Positions 1 through 6,562 of a DNA stretch of 8,014 nt are shown here, piece after piece. A program made the position numbers and the translations under genes. Below the pieces are notes generated by a model, which had not been told where the DNA came from, made no database searches, and saw only the letters and a program-made list of their open reading frames with translations. The stretch's first letter is position 1. The number at the start of each line of letters is the position of its first letter. The DNA comes from an uncultured Pseudomonadota bacterium (lineage in GTDB: Bacteria > Pseudomonadota > Gammaproteobacteria > Burkholderiales > Eutrophovitaceae): NCBI GenBank assembly GCA_913057845.1, contig CAJXPC010000071.1:1-8014 (forward strand). Reading direction: 5' to 3'.

Positions 1-47
1 GAGATGTAGAGAGGTCTCGTGGGCTCGGAGATGTGTATAAGAGACAG
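1..47 (+). other. Untrimmed Illumina Nextera i7 adapter (artefact)
   Basis: This is not genomic sequence. Bases 1-5 (GAGAT) match the end of the P7 oligo. Bases 6-13 (GTAGAGAG) match an 8-base Nextera i7 index, which I recall as N707. Bases 14-47 match the Nextera read-2 transposon adapter and end in the 19-base Tn5 mosaic end AGATGTGTATAAGAGACAG at 29-47. Genomic DNA therefore begins at base 48. The adapter puts an in-frame TAA (38-40) in front of the tolA fragment, which creates a false 5' boundary for that gene. Adapter identity comes from memory of the published oligos, but the match is long and in the correct order. Confidence 0.97.
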
Positions 48-379
48 TTGAGGAGTTGAATAAACAAAAAGCCGGCGCGGACGCGGCACAAGCGGAAATG
101 CAAGGCGAGCTGGATGAATATATTAAGGCAATCACGAAGAAGGTGAATGACAGTTGGCTTTTTCAGCCGAATGCTAGCTTGCAGGTGGTTTATGACTTAG
201 TCTTAAGTGAGACTGGAAAGGTTCTTGTTGTCACTCTGGTTGAGGAAAGTGGTAATCGTGCCTATGATGAATCGGTTGAAAAGGCCATTCGAATTGCTTC
301 ACCATTACCAGTGCCGAAAGATTCATCATTCTTTCAAAAGACATTTGGGCGTGGAGTGAGCATTAAGTTTAAATTTTAG
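48..379 (+). CDS. tolA: TolA, C-terminal domain (5' truncated by contig end)
   Basis: This is the C-terminal part of TolA, the inner-membrane protein that spans the periplasm, couples the TolQR proton channel to the outer membrane, and contacts TolB and Pal. The visible piece has the end of the charged, Ala/Glu/Lys-rich helical stalk, then the TonB/TolA-like domain. That domain starts near LDEYIKAITKKVNDSW and includes the family hallmarks SGNRAYDESVEKAI and ASPLPVP, ending in a beta strand SIKFKF. Codons run in frame from base 50 (GAG GAG TTG AAT). The TTG at 56, preceded by AGGAG, looks like a start but is an internal Leu codon; the true start lies off the contig, which is cut by the adapter. 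The stop TAG (377-379) overlaps the tolB ribosome binding site. The order tolA-tolB-pal-cpoB supports the call. Confidence 0.9.
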
Positions 380-389
380 GAGGGGGCGG

Positions 390-1709
390 ATGTTATCTAT
401 TTTTCGCATGACTAAGAGCTTTGTTGGCATCATGTTTTTTGCTATCGTTCTTTCGCATGGCGTTGTATCAGCTCAGGTGGAAATCGAGATCATTGCGGAT
501 GTGGGTGCGAAAATACCGATAACGATCCCTCCTTTTCTGGGAGAAGGGGGCCAAGCAAAACTTATTTCTGAGATCATCTCGTCGGATTTAGCTAAGACAG
601 GAATCTTTGCGATACAAAGTTTTGATAAGAGTTGGAGTGTGTCGAAATTAGGTGATGATGAGGAATATACGAACTGGGCTTCAAGGGCCGTTCAAAATCT
701 GGTGGTCGGAAATTTTGTCAAGCTGAATGATGGGCGTTTTCAGGCTTCTTTCTGGTTGTACGATATTCCAGGGCAGGCTATGTCAGTTGGTTATCAAATC
801 AAAGATGATCCAAAGCAACTTCGCCAAATGGCCCACCACTTTGCGGATCTTATTTATGAAAAATTAACGGGAGATAAAGGGGTTTTTAGGACAAAGATTG
901 TTTATGTGGTCAGTAAAAAGGATCAATCGGCGTTGGTTATCGCAGATTCCGATGGGCATAATCCGAATGAAATTTTCGTGTCAAAAGAGCCAATTCTCTC
1001 ACCGCGGTGGTCACCGGATGGCAGCAAGGTAGCGTTCGTTTCTTTCCTTAAGAGAAAGGCTGCGGTTTACGTTACGCCGGTTAATTACAAAAAAGGTCGA
1101 GCAACCGGGAAGCCAATCGTTATCGGTCCATTCCCAGGGTCAAATTCCGCGCCAGCATGGTCTCCGGACGGACAATCTTTGGCAATTGCAATCTCAAAGG
1201 ATGGGAAGTCGGATATTTTTATGATCTCTCTTAGAGATCAAAGTCGGGTACAAATCACAAATAGTCGATCTATCAACACAGAGCCAAACTTTTCACACGA
1301 TGGTAAAACGCTAATATTTACGTCAGATCGAACAGGTCGGCCGCAGGTGTATCAAGTCCCGGTGAAGGGTGGGGCAGAGGTAAGGCTAACCTACACGGGT
1401 CGATACAATGCCTCCCCGCATTTTAGCCCTGATGATAGTTTTATCGCCTTGATTCATTATGATGAAAGGAAATTTAATGTTGGAACGCAAGATATGAAAT
1501 CGGGTGTGGTGCAGATTTTGACCGATGGTTCTCGGGATCAGTCGCCGAGTATCGCCCCTAATGGGAAAGTGATTGTTTACGCCTCTGAAGCAAATGGGCG
1601 TGGTATATTACGATTCGTCGCAAAAAACGGACGAGCTAAGCTCCGTTACGTTGGGCCAAAGGGGGATGATCTTCGTGAGCCTTCTTGGGGACCTTTTATC
1701 AAAGATTAA
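390..1709 (+). CDS. tolB: Tol-Pal system periplasmic beta-propeller TolB
   Basis: TolB is the soluble periplasmic component of Tol-Pal. It binds Pal and is released through TolA, which helps constrict the outer membrane at division. The 439-aa length fits the family. A Sec signal peptide (hydrophobic about residues 11-22) has a likely cleavage after VSA-28. The N-terminal alpha/beta domain (about 30-165) holds the family-like GAKIPITIPPF and SEIISSDLAKTGIF. A six-bladed propeller follows, with PD40 repeats at about residues 203 (SPRWSPDGSKVAFVS), 253 (SAPAWSPDG), 297 (TEPNFSHDGKTLIFTSD), 341 (ASPHFSPDDSF), 385 (QSPSIAPNGK) and 429 (REPSWGPF). The ATG at 390 has an excellent AGGAGG (378-383) six bases upstream that overlaps the tolA stop, so translation is probably coupled. 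A second Met at residue 7 lacks such a site. Confidence 0.97.
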   Translation: MLSIFRMTKSFVGIMFFAIVLSHGVVSAQVEIEIIADVGAKIPITIPPFLGEGGQAKLISEIISSDLAKTGIFAIQSFDKSWSVSKLGDDEEYTNWASRAVQNLVVGNFVKLNDGRFQASFWLYDIPGQAMSVGYQIKDDPKQLRQMAHHFADLIYEKLTGDKGVFRTKIVYVVSKKDQSALVIADSDGHNPNEIFVSKEPILSPRWSPDGSKVAFVSFLKRKAAVYVTPVNYKKGRATGKPIVIGPFPGSNSAPAWSPDGQSLAIAISKDGKSDIFMISLRDQSRVQITNSRSINTEPNFSHDGKTLIFTSDRTGRPQVYQVPVKGGAEVRLTYTGRYNASPHFSPDDSFIALIHYDERKFNVGTQDMKSGVVQILTDGSRDQSPSIAPNGKVIVYASEANGRGILRFVAKNGRAKLRYVGPKGDDLREPSWGPFIKD

Positions 1710-1721
1710 TCAGGATATTCT

Positions 1722-2390
1722 ATGACCATGAAATTCTTGTTGGTAGCTGGGTTGGTCGCCGTATTGGTCGGGTGCTCGAGTAAAACAAAAACGAATGCGG
1801 ATATTGAGCAAAGGGATTTGTTCGACCAATCAAATAGGCGTTCATTTGAGCAAACTGCTGAATCGATTGATGGGGTGGTGGCACCTTCAGAAGAGGAACT
1901 GCGTGCGCAACAAGACGAATTAAAACGAGAGTTTGAGCGCGAGGAGCAAAGGCTTCTAGATGAGCGGGTAAAACTTGATGAGCAAAATGCGGCAACCCAA
2001 GATGAGTTCCAGCGTCAGGCTGAGGTTAAGAGGGTGCTCTCACAAAATGACTCATTGCTTTCGCAGAGAAGTATTTTTTATGATTTTGATAGTTCGGTGA
2101 TTAAGGTAGAGTTTCAACCGGTTATCGAAGCGCATGGAAGTTTTCTTAAGAAGCACCCCACAGTCAGGATCCGCATTGAAGGAAACTGCGATGATCGGGG
2201 TAGCCGAGAATATAATCTAGCTCTCGGACAAAGTCGTGCTGAACAATTGAAGCAAGCCTTCGTACTTTTGGGTGCGCGAGCGGATCAAATTGACGTCGCC
2301 AGTTATGGTGCAGAACGGCCCTTGGTATTTGGTATCGATGATGAGAGTCGATCCAAAAATAGACGAAGCGATCTTGTTTATCTCGATTAA
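1722..2390 (+). CDS. pal: Peptidoglycan-associated lipoprotein Pal, with a charged helical linker
   Basis: Pal is an outer-membrane lipoprotein that binds peptidoglycan through its OmpA-like domain and contacts TolA and TolB. The lipoprotein signal peptide is residues 1-17 with lipobox LVGC; Cys18 would be lipidated, and the following Ser suits outer-membrane sorting. The OmpA domain (about 117-220) has YDFDSS, then EGNCDDRGSREYNLALGQSRA. Within it, Asp157 and Arg172 sit where the family contacts meso-diaminopimelate; KNRRSDLVY closes the domain. Residues about 55-110 are unusually rich in Glu, Gln, Arg and Lys and look like a coiled coil, making this protein (222 aa) about 50 residues longer than E. 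coli Pal (173 aa). The ATG at 1722 is favoured because AGGA (1712-1715) is six bases upstream; the ATG at 1728 would be twelve away. Confidence 0.96.
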   Translation: MTMKFLLVAGLVAVLVGCSSKTKTNADIEQRDLFDQSNRRSFEQTAESIDGVVAPSEEELRAQQDELKREFEREEQRLLDERVKLDEQNAATQDEFQRQAEVKRVLSQNDSLLSQRSIFYDFDSSVIKVEFQPVIEAHGSFLKKHPTVRIRIEGNCDDRGSREYNLALGQSRAEQLKQAFVLLGARADQIDVASYGAERPLVFGIDDESRSKNRRSDLVYLD

Positions 2391-2402
2391 CGCAAAGGCC
2401 TG

Positions 2403-2418
2403 GCGGTTTACTAACCGC
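2403..2418 (+). other. Short perfect hairpin between pal and cpoB
   Basis: GCGGTT (2403-2408) and AACCGC (2413-2418) form a 6-bp stem with a TACT loop. It lies 13 bases after the pal stop and 17 bases before the cpoB ATG. The downstream ACTTCACTTCTTTTC is pyrimidine-rich but not a clean T run, so full termination is unlikely. It could be a partial attenuator, an mRNA-processing or stability element that raises pal over cpoB, or chance. The stem is seen directly; any role is inference. Confidence 0.45.
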
Positions 2419-2435
2419 ACTTCACTTCTTTTCTG

Positions 2436-3374
2436 ATGACTGCAATCCTGAGTAATTTTTATACTGTTCGAATTTGGAGTTTGGCAATTGTGGCTTTATT
2501 GTCTTGCTGCGTGCCGTATGCTTTTGGGCAGGAAGGTCGTGAGTCTGCCGTTGAGTCAGAGCGAGAGACAGACGTAACTGACTTTTATCAACGCCAAAGG
2601 ATGGACGAAGAACTTAGAGCGCTGAGGGGCGATCTGGACCAGGTCAACAAGAGATTGACAGACCTTGAGGGGGCTCAACATTTGATTCAGGGGTTGGCGC
2701 TTAAGGTGTCTAAAATCCAGGGGCAAATACAAATTGGCGATAGCTCACAGACAACTTTAAATGATGCATTTGAAGCTTTGAAGAGAGACATAAATCAACT
2801 TGCGTCTAAAGTTAATTTGCTTGATAGCGACATTCGCCGAAATTTAGAAGTCTTGGTGGAAGGCCTTTCCCCATCAGCGGCAACTATTGATCAACCATTC
2901 CGTGCGACTGAAGACATCAAACCATTGAAAACTTCTATCGACAGTAATGCGCCTTCTTTGAGTGACGAAAAGAAAGACGCTAAAATTTTTTATGAATATG
3001 CGAAAAAGTTATTTGATAGCGGCAGTTACAAAGAAGCCACAGGCTTATTTTATGCCCTTAAAGGAGCTTTCCCTGACAATCAATATGCAAAAAGTGGGAT
3101 GTACTGGGCTGCGAAGGGGTTGACCAAGTCTGATTATCAAAGCCAAGAGGCGTTAACTGTATTGACTCAATTGTTACCGGGCCTTAAGAATCACAATAAG
3201 CACTGTGTAGCCCTACTGGATGCGGGGACGATTCATCTAGAGCGTGGTGAGTGTGGGGCTGCGGAAAATCACTTAATTGAGGCGGTAAAAATTTGCGTTG
3301 ATGATCAGGTGGCCAATAACCGAACATCATCCCAAACAAGGCTTAAAGAATTAAAAAGGCGTTGTGCTCCATGA
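2436..3374 (+). CDS. cpoB: Cell division coordinator CpoB (YbgF), coiled coil plus TPR
   Basis: CpoB is a periplasmic protein encoded last in the tol-pal operon. In E. coli it binds TolA and coordinates PBP1B-driven peptidoglycan synthesis with outer-membrane constriction. The 312-aa product has a Sec signal (Arg12, hydrophobic 13-23, possible cleavage near AFG-31). A long coiled coil spans about 54-140 ([20 protein letters not shown]). A polar linker follows, then a C-terminal TPR-like region (about 182-310) starting [21 protein letters not shown]. It is longer than E. coli CpoB (about 263 aa). LLSC at 21-24 weakly resembles a lipobox, so lipidation cannot be excluded, though cleavage by signal peptidase I seems likelier. 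No good Shine-Dalgarno precedes the ATG, so it may depend on coupling to pal. Its TGA overlaps the queC ATG. The TPR part is divergent; identity rests on architecture plus position. Confidence 0.88.
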   Translation: MTAILSNFYTVRIWSLAIVALLSCCVPYAFGQEGRESAVESERETDVTDFYQRQRMDEELRALRGDLDQVNKRLTDLEGAQHLIQGLALKVSKIQGQIQIGDSSQTTLNDAFEALKRDINQLASKVNLLDSDIRRNLEVLVEGLSPSAATIDQPFRATEDIKPLKTSIDSNAPSLSDEKKDAKIFYEYAKKLFDSGSYKEATGLFYALKGAFPDNQYAKSGMYWAAKGLTKSDYQSQEALTVLTQLLPGLKNHNKHCVALLDAGTIHLERGECGAAENHLIEAVKICVDDQVANNRTSSQTRLKELKRRCAP

Positions 3375-4051
3375 GTATTGAGCAAGCTAAAGCGGTTATT
3401 TTAGTCTCTGGCGGCTTAGATTCTGCCACTACCATTGCTTATGCGCAGTCAAAGCATTTTTTATGTCACGCGCTCTCAATTGATTATGGTCAACGACACA
3501 TATCAGAATTGAATTTTGCAAGAGGCTTGTGCGGTCATTTTAACGTGGCAGAGCACAAAGTTATCAAGGTGGATCTGGCGGCTCTAGGCGGCTCTGCTTT
3601 GACGGATACCAGTCAACAGATCCCTACTGAAAAGTCAGCCGGAATCCCCTCCACATACGTCCCTGCGCGCAATACGATCATGCTCTCTATCGCATTAGGG
3701 TGGGCAGAGGTGCTTGGGGCTCAGGATGTATTTATCGGGGCTAATGCAGTTGACTATTCAGGCTATCCTGATTGTCGGCCTGAGTACATAGACGCTTATG
3801 AGCGCGTGGCGAATTTAGCTACAAAAGCGGGCGTTGAGGGCTCTGGGTTTCGAATTCACGCGCCGTTAATTGACTTAAAAAAAGCTGACATTATTAAGGT
3901 CGGATACAAGTTGGGCGTTGACTTCAGTCAAACAATTTCGTGTTATCAAGCATCCCCCTCTGGGGCTGCCTGCGGGATCTGTGACTCTTGCCGAATTCGT
4001 AAGGAAGGATTTTTAGAGGCCGAGATTGATGATCCGACTGTATACGTCTAG
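3371..4051 (+). CDS. queC: 7-cyano-7-deazaguanine (preQ0) synthase QueC
   Basis: QueC is a cytosolic, zinc-containing, ATP-dependent enzyme that converts 7-carboxy-7-deazaguanine and ammonia to preQ0, the precursor of queuosine in tRNAs with GUN anticodons. The PP-loop ATP motif SGGLDS is at residues 13-18. DYGQRH (38-43) and YVPARNT (97-103) are family blocks. Four zinc-ligand cysteines lie in order at C191, C201, C204 and C207 (CYQ...CGICDSC). Counting from the ATG at 3371 gives 226 aa, close to the family norm. That ATG overlaps the cpoB stop as ATGA, a typical coupling arrangement; a TTG nine bases upstream (3362) is in frame but has no support. QueC commonly ends tol-pal operons, usually after queE, which is missing here. 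Confidence 0.96.
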   Translation: MSIEQAKAVILVSGGLDSATTIAYAQSKHFLCHALSIDYGQRHISELNFARGLCGHFNVAEHKVIKVDLAALGGSALTDTSQQIPTEKSAGIPSTYVPARNTIMLSIALGWAEVLGAQDVFIGANAVDYSGYPDCRPEYIDAYERVANLATKAGVEGSGFRIHAPLIDLKKADIIKVGYKLGVDFSQTISCYQASPSGAACGICDSCRIRKEGFLEAEIDDPTVYV

Positions 4052-4091
4052 TACAGAGAGTGGTTTAGCTCTAACTGTCGTGCAGGTTAGG

Positions 4092-4121
4092 TTGACCAAT
4101 GGGGGAGTAAGCCGCTAAAAT
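4092..4121 (+). promoter_or_regulatory. Sigma-70-type promoter for tRNA-Lys
   Basis: The -35 box TTGACC (4092-4097) and -10 box TAAAAT (4116-4121) each match five of six consensus bases and are 18 bp apart. Initiation would fall about 4127-4130, a few bases before the tRNA 5' end at 4137, which leaves the very short leader typical of tRNA genes. It lies in the 85-base gap after the queC stop, so the tRNA can be transcribed independently of the tol-pal operon. The boxes are seen directly; activity is inferred. Confidence 0.7.
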
Positions 4122-4136
4122 GCTGGACTTTTCTGT

Positions 4137-4212
4137 GGGCGGTTAGCTCAGCTGGTAGAGCAGTGGACTTTTAATCCATTTGTCGCGGGTTCGACCCCCG
4201 CACCGCCTACCA
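4137..4212 (+). tRNA. tRNA-Lys (anticodon TTT)
   Basis: The full cloverleaf can be drawn. Acceptor 4137-4143 pairs with 4202-4208. The D stem is GCTC (4146-4149) with GAGC (4158-4161). The anticodon stem is GTGGA/TCCAT with loop CTTTTAA, and anticodon TTT is at 4170-4172. The variable loop has five bases. The T stem is GCGGG/CCCGC with loop TTCGACC. The discriminator is A4209, as expected for Lys, and CCA is encoded at 4210-4212. Two wobble pairs stand out: G1-U72 at the end of the acceptor and G27-U43 at the top of the anticodon stem. The sequence resembles E. coli tRNA-Lys closely. A tRNA-Lys immediately after queC is a familiar arrangement in Pseudomonadota. It is not itself a queuosine substrate. 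Confidence 0.98.
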
Positions 4213-4215
4213 TTG

Positions 4216-4236
4216 ACCTCGATTTGTGAGGTTTTT
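4216..4236 (+). terminator. Weak proximal terminator after tRNA-Lys
   Basis: ACCTC (4216-4220) pairs with GAGGT (4228-4232), with a possible extra G-U pair at the loop, and is followed by a T run through 4236. The stem is only 5-6 bp, so it may terminate partially or mark the 3' trailer for processing. The stronger terminator lies 20 bases further on. Confidence 0.5.
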
Positions 4237-4255
4237 GATTCCACACAAGATAATG

Positions 4256-4288
4256 AAGCGCTAAAGTTAACCTTTAGTGCTTTTTTTT
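4256..4288 (+). terminator. Strong rho-independent terminator
   Basis: AGCGCTAAAG (4257-4266) pairs with CTTTAGTGCT (4272-4281) through ten pairs, one of them G-U, across a five-base TTAAC loop. An eight-T run (4281-4288) follows. This is a textbook intrinsic terminator that closes the tol-pal-queC-tRNA transcription unit and insulates the FAH-like gene downstream. Confidence 0.92.
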
Positions 4289-4352
4289 GTCCGGCACATC
4301 ATTTTGCCGTAAGTTAGTCGATTCATCAGTGCTATTTTGAAGGAGATCTAGG

Positions 4353-5189
4353 GTGAGATTTTGTACGCTTAAAGATGGGAGTGATCAAGAACATGCCGCT
4401 ATTTTGGTTGATAAACAATGGGTTACTGTTACTTCGATTAATCAGGTTTTTGATGCCTACTGGCCTACAACTTTATTCCAGTTGATTGATGCGGGGCTGA
4501 GCCCATTGATTTATGAACAGGCCTGTCAAGTGCCTGATCGAGTTGCTCTTGGTGCTGTTCGTATTGCTCCGCTGTACCGGCGTCCTAGAAAGATTATAGG
4601 TATCGGGTTGAATTATCTGAATCATGCGGAGGACTTGGGTGCGCCGCATCCAACAGAGCCTGCTTCATTTATGAAGGGTGACAACACCATTATCGGATAC
4701 GATGATTCGATTGTGCTCCCCAAGGAGTCTAATCGGGTAACGGCTGAGGCTGAAATTGCCGTGGTGATTGGCAGGGCATGTCATTCTGTGAGCGAAGAGG
4801 CGGCCGTGGGTTATATCGCCGGGTACTGTTTAGTGATTGATATGACCGCAGAGGATATTTTGCTGCGTAATCCTCGATTCTTGACGAAGTCAAAGAACTT
4901 CGATTCTTTTTTCTCCTTTGGCCCTGAGTTGGTCACGCCGGATGAGATTACGGATTTAATGTCGCTGACTGTGGCAACCTGGAAAAACGGTTCTCTCCAT
5001 CGGGAAAATACCGTTTCTAACATGGCGTTTAATCCATTTTATTTGGTATCACATTTCTCGCATATATCCACCTTGTATCCTGGAGATGTCATCAGTACGG
5101 GGACGCCTGGGGCTACGGTTATTGAATCCGGTGACCAAGTTCAATGCCGTGTGACAGGGTTTAGGACGCTAACTAATAGAGCCGTATAA
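4353..5189 (+). CDS. Fumarylacetoacetate hydrolase (FAH) family enzyme
   Basis: This is a member of the FAH superfamily: metal-dependent enzymes that hydrolyse, hydrate or decarboxylate 2-oxo/1,3-diketo acids. The 278-aa product has a variable N-terminal region (1-78), then the catalytic fold. The entry motif is GIGLNYLNHAEDLG (83-96), with His91. The metal-binding Glu pair is in TAEAEIAVVIG (E132, E134), and the third ligand is D163 in VIDMTAED. SKNFDSFFSFGP (180-191) is the family block carrying a conserved Lys, and STGTPG (248-253) is the C-terminal block. Two positions differ from the usual pattern: HAED where HAxE is common, and VIDMT where NDVT or NDxS is common. The GTG start at 4353 is set by AAGGAG (4340-4345), seven bases upstream. 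The substrate is unknown; fumarylpyruvate, acylpyruvate or an aromatic-catabolism intermediate are possible. No other catabolic gene is nearby. Confidence 0.9.
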   Translation: MRFCTLKDGSDQEHAAILVDKQWVTVTSINQVFDAYWPTTLFQLIDAGLSPLIYEQACQVPDRVALGAVRIAPLYRRPRKIIGIGLNYLNHAEDLGAPHPTEPASFMKGDNTIIGYDDSIVLPKESNRVTAEAEIAVVIGRACHSVSEEAAVGYIAGYCLVIDMTAEDILLRNPRFLTKSKNFDSFFSFGPELVTPDEITDLMSLTVATWKNGSLHRENTVSNMAFNPFYLVSHFSHISTLYPGDVISTGTPGATVIESGDQVQCRVTGFRTLTNRAV

Positions 5190-5190
5190 T
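5162..5190 (+). promoter_or_regulatory. Candidate promoter overlapping the FAH stop codon
   Basis: A perfect -10 hexamer TATAAT lies at 5185-5190, across the TAA stop of the FAH-like gene. The -35 region 17-18 bp upstream (around TTAGGAC, 5161-5167) matches consensus poorly. If used, it would start transcription near 5197 and give a leader of about 95 bases before the binding-protein ATG. A lone -10 match in AT-containing sequence can arise by chance, so this is tentative. Confidence 0.35.
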
Positions 5191-5281
5191 GGAAACAGCG
5201 TCTTATTATTAAATCTAAAACCAGAGGTCGCGCACGTTGTACATTCTTGGGGCAAGTTGCATTTGTTTCTACGCAAGTTTA

Positions 5282-5288
5282 AAGGAGG
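5282..5288 (+). promoter_or_regulatory. Ribosome binding site that fixes the binding-protein start
   Basis: AAGGAGG (5282-5288) is an almost full anti-16S match, four bases before the ATG at 5293. It rules out the upstream in-frame TTG at 5257, which would add twelve residues (MHLFLRKFKGGD) ahead of an otherwise standard lipoprotein signal peptide. Confidence 0.85.
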
Positions 5289-5292
5289 GGAC

Positions 5293-6546
5293 ATGAGAGT
5301 TATTAGGGGAGTGTTTTTTAGTGTTATAGCGGTTCTTGGCCTGTTGTTGTCAGGTTGCAACCAATCTCAGGAAACGATCAAAATTGGTTATGTTGATCCC
5401 CTCTCGGGACCTTTTGCCAACGTGGGTGAAAATGGTTTAAGAGTGCTTCGTCTGTTTGTGGATGAAATTAATGAGCAGGGTGGTGTACTCAACGGTTCTA
5501 AATTTGAAGTCGTTCCGATCGATGGGAAGGCGAATCCGCAGGAGTCCTTAATTGCCTTCAGGCAATTGGCCGATCAAAAGGTTAAATTTATTTTTCAAGG
5601 TAATTCGTCTGCGGTCGCTGGCGCACTGACGGAGGCTGTCTCTAAACATAATGAACGCAACCCAGATTCAGCCATGATTTATTTGAATTATGCTGCTGTG
5701 GACCCAGCGTTAACCAATGAGCGTTGTAATTTCTGGCACTTTAGATTTGATGCCGATGCCGATATGAAAATGCAGGCAATTAGCGATATGATAGCGGCTG
5801 ATACATCCATTCAGAAGATTTATCTGATTAACCAAGACTACTCATTTGGCCATGCAGTTTCAAACGCGGCTAAGTCTATGTTGCCCAAAAAACGTCCAGA
5901 CGTGCAGATCGTCGGCGATGATTTACATCCACTTGGAAAGGTTAAAGACTTTGCACCATATATCGCTAAAATCCGCGCATCGGGTGCAGACTCAGTGATT
6001 ACCGGAAATTGGGGTGCTGATTTAGCGTTATTGGTTAAAGCGGCTAACGATTCCGGGTTAGACGTTGATTTTTATACCTATTACGCAGGAATAGTTGGCG
6101 GCCCTACGGCGATTGGCGAAGCAGGTGTAGATCGAGTGAAGCAAGTGACGCAATGGCATGTCAACGTGGGTGATGACAAGTCGGATGCCATAGTGGAGTC
6201 GTATCGTAATAAACATCCAGACTTAAAAGATGATGTGTTTTTCTTGACGCTTAAATATGCGATGGACCTTTTGGTTCAATCGATTAACGCAGCAGGGTCT
6301 ACAGATCCCCTAAGTATTGCAAAACAATTAGAAGTTGGTCGGTATGAATCGTTGACTGGCGAAGTTTGGATGAGAGAGGACAACCATCAATTGATGCAGC
6401 CTTTATATGTTTCTACGTTCAAGAGGATGGGCGAGGATGGCGTCAAATATGATGTTGAGGGCACTGGAGTAGGTCCTAAAACAGATTTTGTCGTTGCTGC
6501 TAAAGATACCGCGGTAGCTACCACTTGCAATATGGTGCGCCCATAG
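5293..6546 (+). CDS. Branched-chain amino acid-type ABC substrate-binding lipoprotein
   Basis: This is a type I periplasmic binding protein of the LivK/LIVBP-like family, which captures small ligands such as amino acids, amides or aromatic acids for an ABC permease. From the ATG at 5293 it is 417 aa. The signal peptide has a lipobox LSGC with Cys22, so it is probably lipid-anchored; the +2 residue is Asn. The first lobe begins TIKIGYVDPLSGPFANVGENGLR (28-50), followed by FVDEINEQGGVLNG and the ligand-pocket block FQGNSSAVAGALTEAV (101-115). INQDYSFG (179-186) starts the second lobe. C145 and C412 could form a disulfide. No permease or ATPase genes follow: spoT converges directly downstream. 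It is co-directional with the FAH-like gene across a 103-base gap, so the two may or may not be co-transcribed. The ligand cannot be told from sequence by eye. Confidence 0.9.
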   Translation: MRVIRGVFFSVIAVLGLLLSGCNQSQETIKIGYVDPLSGPFANVGENGLRVLRLFVDEINEQGGVLNGSKFEVVPIDGKANPQESLIAFRQLADQKVKFIFQGNSSAVAGALTEAVSKHNERNPDSAMIYLNYAAVDPALTNERCNFWHFRFDADADMKMQAISDMIAADTSIQKIYLINQDYSFGHAVSNAAKSMLPKKRPDVQIVGDDLHPLGKVKDFAPYIAKIRASGADSVITGNWGADLALLVKAANDSGLDVDFYTYYAGIVGGPTAIGEAGVDRVKQVTQWHVNVGDDKSDAIVESYRNKHPDLKDDVFFLTLKYAMDLLVQSINAAGSTDPLSIAKQLEVGRYESLTGEVWMREDNHQLMQPLYVSTFKRMGEDGVKYDVEGTGVGPKTDFVVAAKDTAVATTCNMVRP

Positions 6547-6562
6547 CAAGCGACTTAGACAT

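Noticed and set aside
29..47. Tn5 mosaic end as evidence of a transposon insertion in tolA
   Set aside because: It is preceded by the rest of the Nextera adapter, an index and the P7 tail, so it is library chemistry, not a natural mobile element.
56..58. TTG with upstream AGGAG as the start of a small stand-alone protein
   Set aside because: The frame continues upstream to base 50 with TolA stalk-like residues (Glu-Glu-Leu), and the stop that cuts it off lies inside the adapter.
1720..1995. Minus-strand open frame across the start of pal
   Set aside because: It lies wholly opposite pal, has no recognisable protein features, and is explained as an antisense shadow.
4200..4260. tRNA-Lys 3' end as an integration site (attB) for a mobile island
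   Set aside because: No integrase, no second copy of the tRNA 3' end and no compositional break were seen downstream; ordinary terminators follow.
4811..5023. Minus-strand open frame inside the FAH-like gene
   Set aside because: It is antisense to a well-supported gene and has no family resemblance or own ribosome binding site that I can see.
5247..5261. Sigma-54 promoter (GG...TTGC) ahead of the binding-protein gene
   Set aside because: TTGC is present at 5257-5260, but the upstream GG is about two bases too close for the required -24/-12 spacing, and TGGCAC is not matched.
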